NCBI GenBank assembly: GCA_044350425.1
Contig: JBILHS010000010.1
Coordinates: 1-64,000 of the forward strand
DNA from: M3007 sp044350425
GTDB lineage: Bacteria; Bacteroidota; Bacteroidia; Chitinophagales; Saprospiraceae
Reading direction: 5' to 3'
DNA: 64,000 nucleotides
The position numbers were made by a program, and so were the translations under genes. The notes beneath the pieces are model-generated. The model did no database searches and had not been told where the DNA came from. It saw nothing but the letters and a program-made list of their open reading frames with translations. Positions 59,993-64,000 of this stretch are shown here, piece by piece. Position 1 is the first letter of the stretch. Every line of letters starts with the position of its first letter.

Positions 59993-62980
59993 TTACTCCC
60001 AAAACAGCTTCCCCGAGCGAAAATCAGCCCATACTTTCTGATTGTTTTTGAGTAATACCACGTAGCGATCCGCCATTTTTTTCGATAAAAACTCGCGCAC
60101 GAAGGGCAGGTCGTATTGCCAAAGCACCTTGTTGTTTGCATCGATCAAAATGGTCTCGTCTTCGGTCCAAACCACCAAAGGCCCAGCGTTTGCGCCGTTT
60201 GAGTCCCGACCATTGTACTGCATCAAAATGCTTGATTGACCGGCTTTGAATTCGTGGATTATCCGACCATCCAGGGTCATCAAAACCAGCTTGCCCGTTG
60301 TTGTTTTGGCGCTCAGAAAACGGTCGTTTTCCCAAACCAGCAGATCCTGATATTGAAGCGGCAAAACCAGTTTTCCGGTTGAATCCATCAGGCCTTCCGG
60401 AAGATTTTCCTCAGCTTTACGCTCATGTACGACCAAATAGCTCAAATTCCAGTCGCTCATTCTTGCATGCGGTGGATCCTCGGTCATGTATTTGCCCAAT
60501 TCAAAGAGGCGTTTTCCACGCGCATCAATCACTGCTTGCCGGGCACTCAGACTCCCTTTTTCCCAGATATGAACCAGGTTTTTGGACCGTAAATAATCCG
60601 GCCCGTTTTCAAAAATCCAATCGGTCAGCGGACTGCCTTTGAGGTCAAAATAAGCGTACTCGGCCATCCTTGTTGTACCAGCGCGAATCCTCCCGATTTT
60701 CATATTGTTGCCGTCTTCGCTCGCAAAACGGTCGCGTCCCAGCCAATGGGCATCAAAAGAGCCTTTTTCTGCCTGTTGAACCCGATGCAGTCTCAAGCCT
60801 TTTTCAAAAAATTGGTGGCTGGAAGACTTTGCACCAGCTGGAAATTCTGCCACCAAAAAGGGCGATAAAACCAAATATTCCACACCGGCTTTAGGTTCCA
60901 GGAGCAATTTTCCATCCAGATCAAGCACGCCGCAGGGAGCGCCGGACATCGGTTCGGAGTCCGGTGACACATCGTTCAAGCCGGGGCTTTCGCTGACGGG
61001 GTATTCCTCGACGGGCGCATCCGAAATGACCAAACCGGGTGCGTCGGTAGCGGGCTCATTGGGTTTCGGTTTGGGCGTTTGTACAGGACGAACCCGGGGT
61101 TTGACTTCAGGCAGTTTTTGGACCGTCAACAGGCCAAATTGCTGAAAACGTTCCAAAACAGCCTCACTCGCAACGTTTTTGGGAACGCCGTAGCCCTCCG
61201 GCAACAGTTTGCGAAACCGATGATCCAGCACTGTGGTGATGTGTTTGGAATCGAAACCTACCACAATCACCCCAATGTCTTTGCTGCGGTAGGACGCCAA
61301 AATGCGCTGGTTTTGCAGGGAATCGGGCCATTTCAGCTGTGTGCCATCAAACATTGTGGCCATAGTACCGCCCCCCTGAGGATCCTCGGGGTTTGGAACG
61401 AATATGTGATTATCGCCAATGGTTGTTATTTTGCCACCCGGAATTGCCTGTAATTTGGCAACTACCCCAAACACTGATTCCCTACGTGGTTCCGGGGTGC
61501 TGCTGATGTCTTCTCGTTTCACCCCGCTTAAATCATAGGCCATGAAAAGTCTCTCGTTCCTTCTTTTAGCCCATATAATGGTGTCGAGGGTGCTTATCTC
61601 CAGGGTGATTTCTGTAAATTCAGTGGGCAAAACCTCCTTGAATTGTTTGTCAAAAATGCCTTTTAATTGGGTAAAATTCAGTTGAGACACCGAAGAAAGA
61701 CGCAGCCCATTGGGCCAGCCGACCGGCGTATAAACAGATTCAAACTTCCCATCCACCAGCGTCTTCCCCGATGCGTCCCGGATGCTGACCAGGCGACTTT
61801 GTCTTCCGTTTTTTCGCAGCATAAACAGCAGCGGATCGGCATCGATCAGGTCCAGGTTCTCCACCGAATCCCGTACCAGGACCATCATCGAAGTATCCAA
61901 AATACTGGTCCAGCCACCTTTTTTGACCTTAAAAAACAACTGATTCGAGACTTGGGAAGTCGTAACCTCTGCTGCGTTTCCCTCCAGGACTCGTTTGCCA
62001 TTTCGGTCAAAAAGTTGAACACCTTGGCCGTTTGGCCACTTAAAGATGGAAAATCCGAATCCTTGTTTATAGCCGTATTCCGCTTCGATGGGCACAATTT
62101 CGCGGCCTTCAAAGTCAAAAAGGCCTGTTTTGCCCGTTTTTCGAACGATAAGCAGGTCGGCGCCCTCAACTTTTTCAATGTCGGAATACACGGTGTCAAG
62201 CACCATTTTGCCGTCGGCTCGAACGAGCCCGCAGGACCATTTTTCACCGATGGAGCCATCGCGTTGTTTATTGGCAATGAAATAGCCGGGCCGCCCGCTG
62301 GGTTCCAGGCTTCTGAAAACGGGCGCGACGAGGGTTTTTCCACTTCGATCCATTAGACCGAAGCGCTCCTTGCCTTCGGCAAAAAGGAGGTGCTGGGCAT
62401 CCAATACGGCCCCGGCAGCCAGGTCTTTGGGTAAAATTTCGCGCAGGTTTTCATCCAGGAAATTGACGCTTCCATCTGCACGGTAAATCCGTAATATCCC
62501 GTGCAGAAACCGCACATCCAGGCTGTTTGCTTGCGACATTCCGCGCATTTTGGCCCATTTGGGCAGATTGAGAAAATCTTCCTGGTAAGTTTCTGCGATT
62601 TTGCCGCCTGTCCGGAGGTCAATGATCCGTATTTTTTGTTCCACCCTTACAGCCACCAGATGACCAATAGAATCCAGTCGAACATTGTTTTCGTTAAAAT
62701 TCAACACCGGCAAAACGCGCCCCATCATCAAATGCGGGTTTGGCAGTTGTAGTCCTGAGCGAAAGAGGCGAATGGTTTGGCCGTTTTTTTGACAATCAAT
62801 GGCGAGGGTTTTTTCTAGAAAAGGCTCCACCCGGCCTTCAAATTCTGGGGCTAGGATAATTTGTCCGAGCTCATCTGCAAAACCGTATTTGCCGTTTTGG
62901 CTCAGAAATGGCAGGAGTGTCTGCGCGGGCATTATCTGGCAAATGCAGGCAAAAAACAGCCATAAAAGAGGTTTTTTCAT
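59993..62980 (-). CDS. Large secreted WG-repeat protein (intact)
   Basis: 995 residues. Signal peptide MKKPLLWLFFACICQIMPAQ, then many repeats of the type NGKYGFADELGQIILAPEFE, KERFGLMDRSGKTLVAPVF and TGKTGLFDFEGREIVPIEAEY. The pattern is G-x-hydrophobic-D-x-x-G-x-hydrophobic-hydrophobic-x-P. These form beta-propeller-like sheets. A Pro/Asp/Ser-rich linker near residues 630-680 (PKPKPNEPATDAPG) divides it in two. No sorting domain or lipobox, so it should be periplasmic. First of three minus-strand WG genes. The ligand is unknown. Confidence 0.88.
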   Translation of the reverse strand: MKKPLLWLFFACICQIMPAQTLLPFLSQNGKYGFADELGQIILAPEFEGRVEPFLEKTLAIDCQKNGQTIRLFRSGLQLPNPHLMMGRVLPVLNFNENNVRLDSIGHLVAVRVEQKIRIIDLRTGGKIAETYQEDFLNLPKWAKMRGMSQANSLDVRFLHGILRIYRADGSVNFLDENLREILPKDLAAGAVLDAQHLLFAEGKERFGLMDRSGKTLVAPVFRSLEPSGRPGYFIANKQRDGSIGEKWSCGLVRADGKMVLDTVYSDIEKVEGADLLIVRKTGKTGLFDFEGREIVPIEAEYGYKQGFGFSIFKWPNGQGVQLFDRNGKRVLEGNAAEVTTSQVSNQLFFKVKKGGWTSILDTSMMVLVRDSVENLDLIDADPLLFMLRKNGRQSRLVSIRDASGKTLVDGKFESVYTPVGWPNGLRLSSVSQLNFTQLKGIFDKQFKEVLPTEFTEITLEISTLDTIIWAKRRNERLFMAYDLSGVKREDISSTPEPRRESVFGVVAKLQAIPGGKITTIGDNHIFVPNPEDPQGGGTMATMFDGTQLKWPDSLQNQRILASYRSKDIGVIVVGFDSKHITTVLDHRFRKLLPEGYGVPKNVASEAVLERFQQFGLLTVQKLPEVKPRVRPVQTPKPKPNEPATDAPGLVISDAPVEEYPVSESPGLNDVSPDSEPMSGAPCGVLDLDGKLLLEPKAGVEYLVLSPFLVAEFPAGAKSSSHQFFEKGLRLHRVQQAEKGSFDAHWLGRDRFASEDGNNMKIGRIRAGTTRMAEYAYFDLKGSPLTDWIFENGPDYLRSKNLVHIWEKGSLSARQAVIDARGKRLFELGKYMTEDPPHARMSDWNLSYLVVHERKAEENLPEGLMDSTGKLVLPLQYQDLLVWENDRFLSAKTTTGKLVLMTLDGRIIHEFKAGQSSILMQYNGRDSNGANAGPLVVWTEDETILIDANNKVLWQYDLPFVREFLSKKMADRYVVLLKNNQKVWADFRSGKLFWE

Positions 62981-63065
62981 AGTGATTTAGCTTAAATTTG
63001 TGGTTCTCAGAAGAAATAAATCATTCGGATCAGGGAATACTAAAGTAATATTCAGAAAACACTCA

Positions 63066-63368
63066 ATGGGCAATAGTATGAAGATTAATGTGGAAGAAAT
63101 TCAGAAAATTACATCTCTTTTACTCTCAAAATTGAAAGCGTGTAAAGGCAATGAAATTGAAGTGAAAAATGATTACTATTGGGATATTTCAGATGATGAA
63201 ATTTATCAACCATATGAAGATCCTAAGAATGTTACGTTAGGGCAGCTATCAGACGATTTACTGGAGCTACAAAGGCTTAATAATGCAGATGATGCTATCG
63301 TCTATGATTTAAAGCGACTATCAAATATCTTAAAAGCATTAAGTATAGAAAATCAAATAGCTTTTTAA
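63066..63368 (+). CDS. Small acidic protein of unknown function
   Basis: 100 residues from ATG 63066 (MGNSMKINVEEIQKI); ATG 63078 is equally possible, and codons before 63066 look non-coding. It is soluble and acidic. The run NDYYWDISDDEIYQPYEDP followed by VTLGQLSDDLLELQRL resembles small proteins seen near polymorphic toxins and in immunity-like cassettes, but I cannot name a family. AT-rich and opposite in strand to the WG operon. A consensus-like TAAATTTG lies at 62993-63000. Confidence 0.6.
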   Translation: MGNSMKINVEEIQKITSLLLSKLKACKGNEIEVKNDYYWDISDDEIYQPYEDPKNVTLGQLSDDLLELQRLNNADDAIVYDLKRLSNILKALSIENQIAF

Positions 63369-63421
63369 TAGTAACATGATTCATTCCGAATTCCCGGTCT
63401 TTCCGCTAGCACACCACAAAA

Positions 63422-63480
63422 CTCCATGCTGAACACCGCGCTTGGAATCTGTTTTAAGCAATGGAAAGAGTTGGCAAAGC
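63422..63480. repeat. Right copy of the ~65-bp repeat flanking the WG cluster
   Basis: It contains CCATGCTGAACACCGCGCTT and GGAATCTGTTTTAAGCAATG, in the same orientation as the copy at 56059-56124. Confidence 0.75.
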
Positions 63481-63491
63481 ATATCAAACGA

Positions 63492-63524
63492 AAACCTATA
63501 AGGTTTTAAAAACCTTATAGGTTT
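63492..63524. repeat. Palindrome AAACCTATAAGGTTTT / AAAACCTTATAGGTTT
   Basis: A perfect 16-bp stem with almost no loop. It may act as a terminator in either direction between the unknown gene and the partial gene. Confidence 0.8.
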
Positions 63525-63579
63525 CAATCTAGCCAATCTGCATATTAATACCTTCTTCCTAAGTTTATGAATTGCGGGG

Positions 63580-63691
63580 CAGACTACTGGACATTTTGAC
63601 AATAGACGTTGGACTTGCACTCTAAAAAATTGAAAATCATGCACTTGCAGGATCGTGTCTGGTGTCCAATGTCAAAATGTCCAGTAGTCTG
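63580..63691. mobile_element. 112-bp palindromic element with 9-bp target duplication
   Basis: The ends CAGACTACTGGACATTTTGA and TCAAAATGTCCAGTAGTCTG are exact inverted repeats, extending to 22 bp. They are flanked on both sides by ATTGCGGGG (63571-63579 and 63692-63700). No ORF. This is the structure of a tiny non-autonomous transposon. Confidence 0.75.
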
Positions 63692-63722
63692 ATTGCGGGG
63701 ACACACTTTAATTACTTCCCAA

Positions 63723-64000
63723 TCATCTCCAATCCACCAAAACCTCATAACTATATTTCCAGCTCCGTTCTTCGCCCGGTTTGAGCGTAATTTCCCATTC
63801 CACCTCGAATGAGGAATTGACCCCGAGGTAAGCGTTCTCTTCCTGTTTTTTCCATTCCTGTTCGGAACTGAGCAGCTTACCGACGATACTGCGGTGGATT
63901 TTTATCGTGGCGGGTTCGGATTTGTAGTTGCTGACCGAAACCTTTCCTTCCACTTTAGCCACGTCGAATTTACGAAGGAAAAATTCGGCTACATTTTCCC
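63723..64000 (-). CDS. C-terminal end of an unidentified protein (partial)
   Basis: The frame is open from the window edge (about 92 codons) to the stop at 63723. The visible part is an all-beta domain: FLRKFDVAKVEGKVSVSNY, then EPATIKIHRSIVGKL, SSFEVEWEITLKPGEERSW and YSYEVLVDW. It resembles the closing immunoglobulin-like strands of DUF4139-type proteins, but the assignment is weak. A GTG at 63962 is inside the gene, not a true start. Confidence 0.6.
   Translation of the reverse strand, partial: ENVAEFFLRKFDVAKVEGKVSVSNYKSEPATIKIHRSIVGKLLSSEQEWKKQEENAYLGVNSSFEVEWEITLKPGEERSWKYSYEVLVDWR

Noticed and set aside
63381..63644. 87-codon minus-strand ORF
   Set aside because: It lies over the dispersed repeat, the palindrome and the small mobile element and has no protein-like pattern.

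Overview
The window is chromosomal DNA from a member of the Bacteroidota, most likely a Saprospiraceae-like lineage. The evidence is: seven secreted proteins ending in a type IX secretion (T9SS) sorting domain, promoter boxes of the TTG-N17-23-TAnnTTTG type, starts without Shine-Dalgarno sequences, a GatB/YqeY protein, WG-repeat proteins, and the bacteroidotal order tRNAs-tuf-tRNA-Trp-secE-nusG-rplKAJL-rpoBC. It could be a draft or metagenome-derived sequence, so single-base gene disruptions may be real or may be assembly errors.

Layout. 1-6.2 kb: an SBBP-repeat T9SS protein, then an AT-rich pair of a zinc metalloprotease (signal peptide out of frame) and a lipoprotein. 6.2-10.1 kb (minus strand): a DUF4926/DUF6883 pair, ftsK, an O-methyltransferase. 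10.3-26.5 kb: the translation/transcription block with five tRNA genes, tuf, secE, nusG, four ribosomal protein genes, rpoB and rpoC. Here rpoB and rpoC are separated by a methyltransferase and a glycosyltransferase-like gene preceded by a perfect 34-bp hairpin. 26.6-28.9 kb: a T9SS protein flanked by two diverged copies of a 67-residue gene. 29-32 kb (minus): lptB, yqeY, a conserved hypothetical. 32-38 kb: a PLP-dependent trans-sulfuration enzyme and two convergent T9SS proteins. 38.2-41.7 kb: a decayed defence locus, with an internally deleted Abi_2 gene and an MmeI-like restriction-modification gene broken by a nonsense codon and by a 215-bp palindromic insertion with a 12-bp target duplication. 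41.8-51.8 kb: ruvX, def, a LuxR-type regulator, a 1473-residue T9SS protein with dockerin- and cohesin-like parts, meaB, a LolC/E-type permease, a LysM protein. 52-55.7 kb: a second AT-rich lipoprotein/metalloprotease pair and a transketolase N-terminal subunit without its partner. 55.9-63 kb: tRNA-Ala, then three minus-strand WG-repeat genes, two of them cut by one in-frame stop each. The window ends with a small unknown gene, a second small palindromic element with a 9-bp duplication, and a partial gene.

The genes serve four themes: core gene expression, envelope and secretion (FtsK, LptB, LolC/E, T9SS cargo, TonB-like domain), house-keeping metabolism and repair (RuvX, Def, MeaB, trans-sulfuration, transketolase), and accessory or decaying material. 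The most notable non-coding signal is a recurring class of long intergenic inverted repeats. Their sequences are mostly unrelated, but the architecture is the same: two arms of 15-53 bp, often built from short repeated words. Two of them carry target-site-duplication-like flanks, so at least some of these palindromes appear to be mobile.
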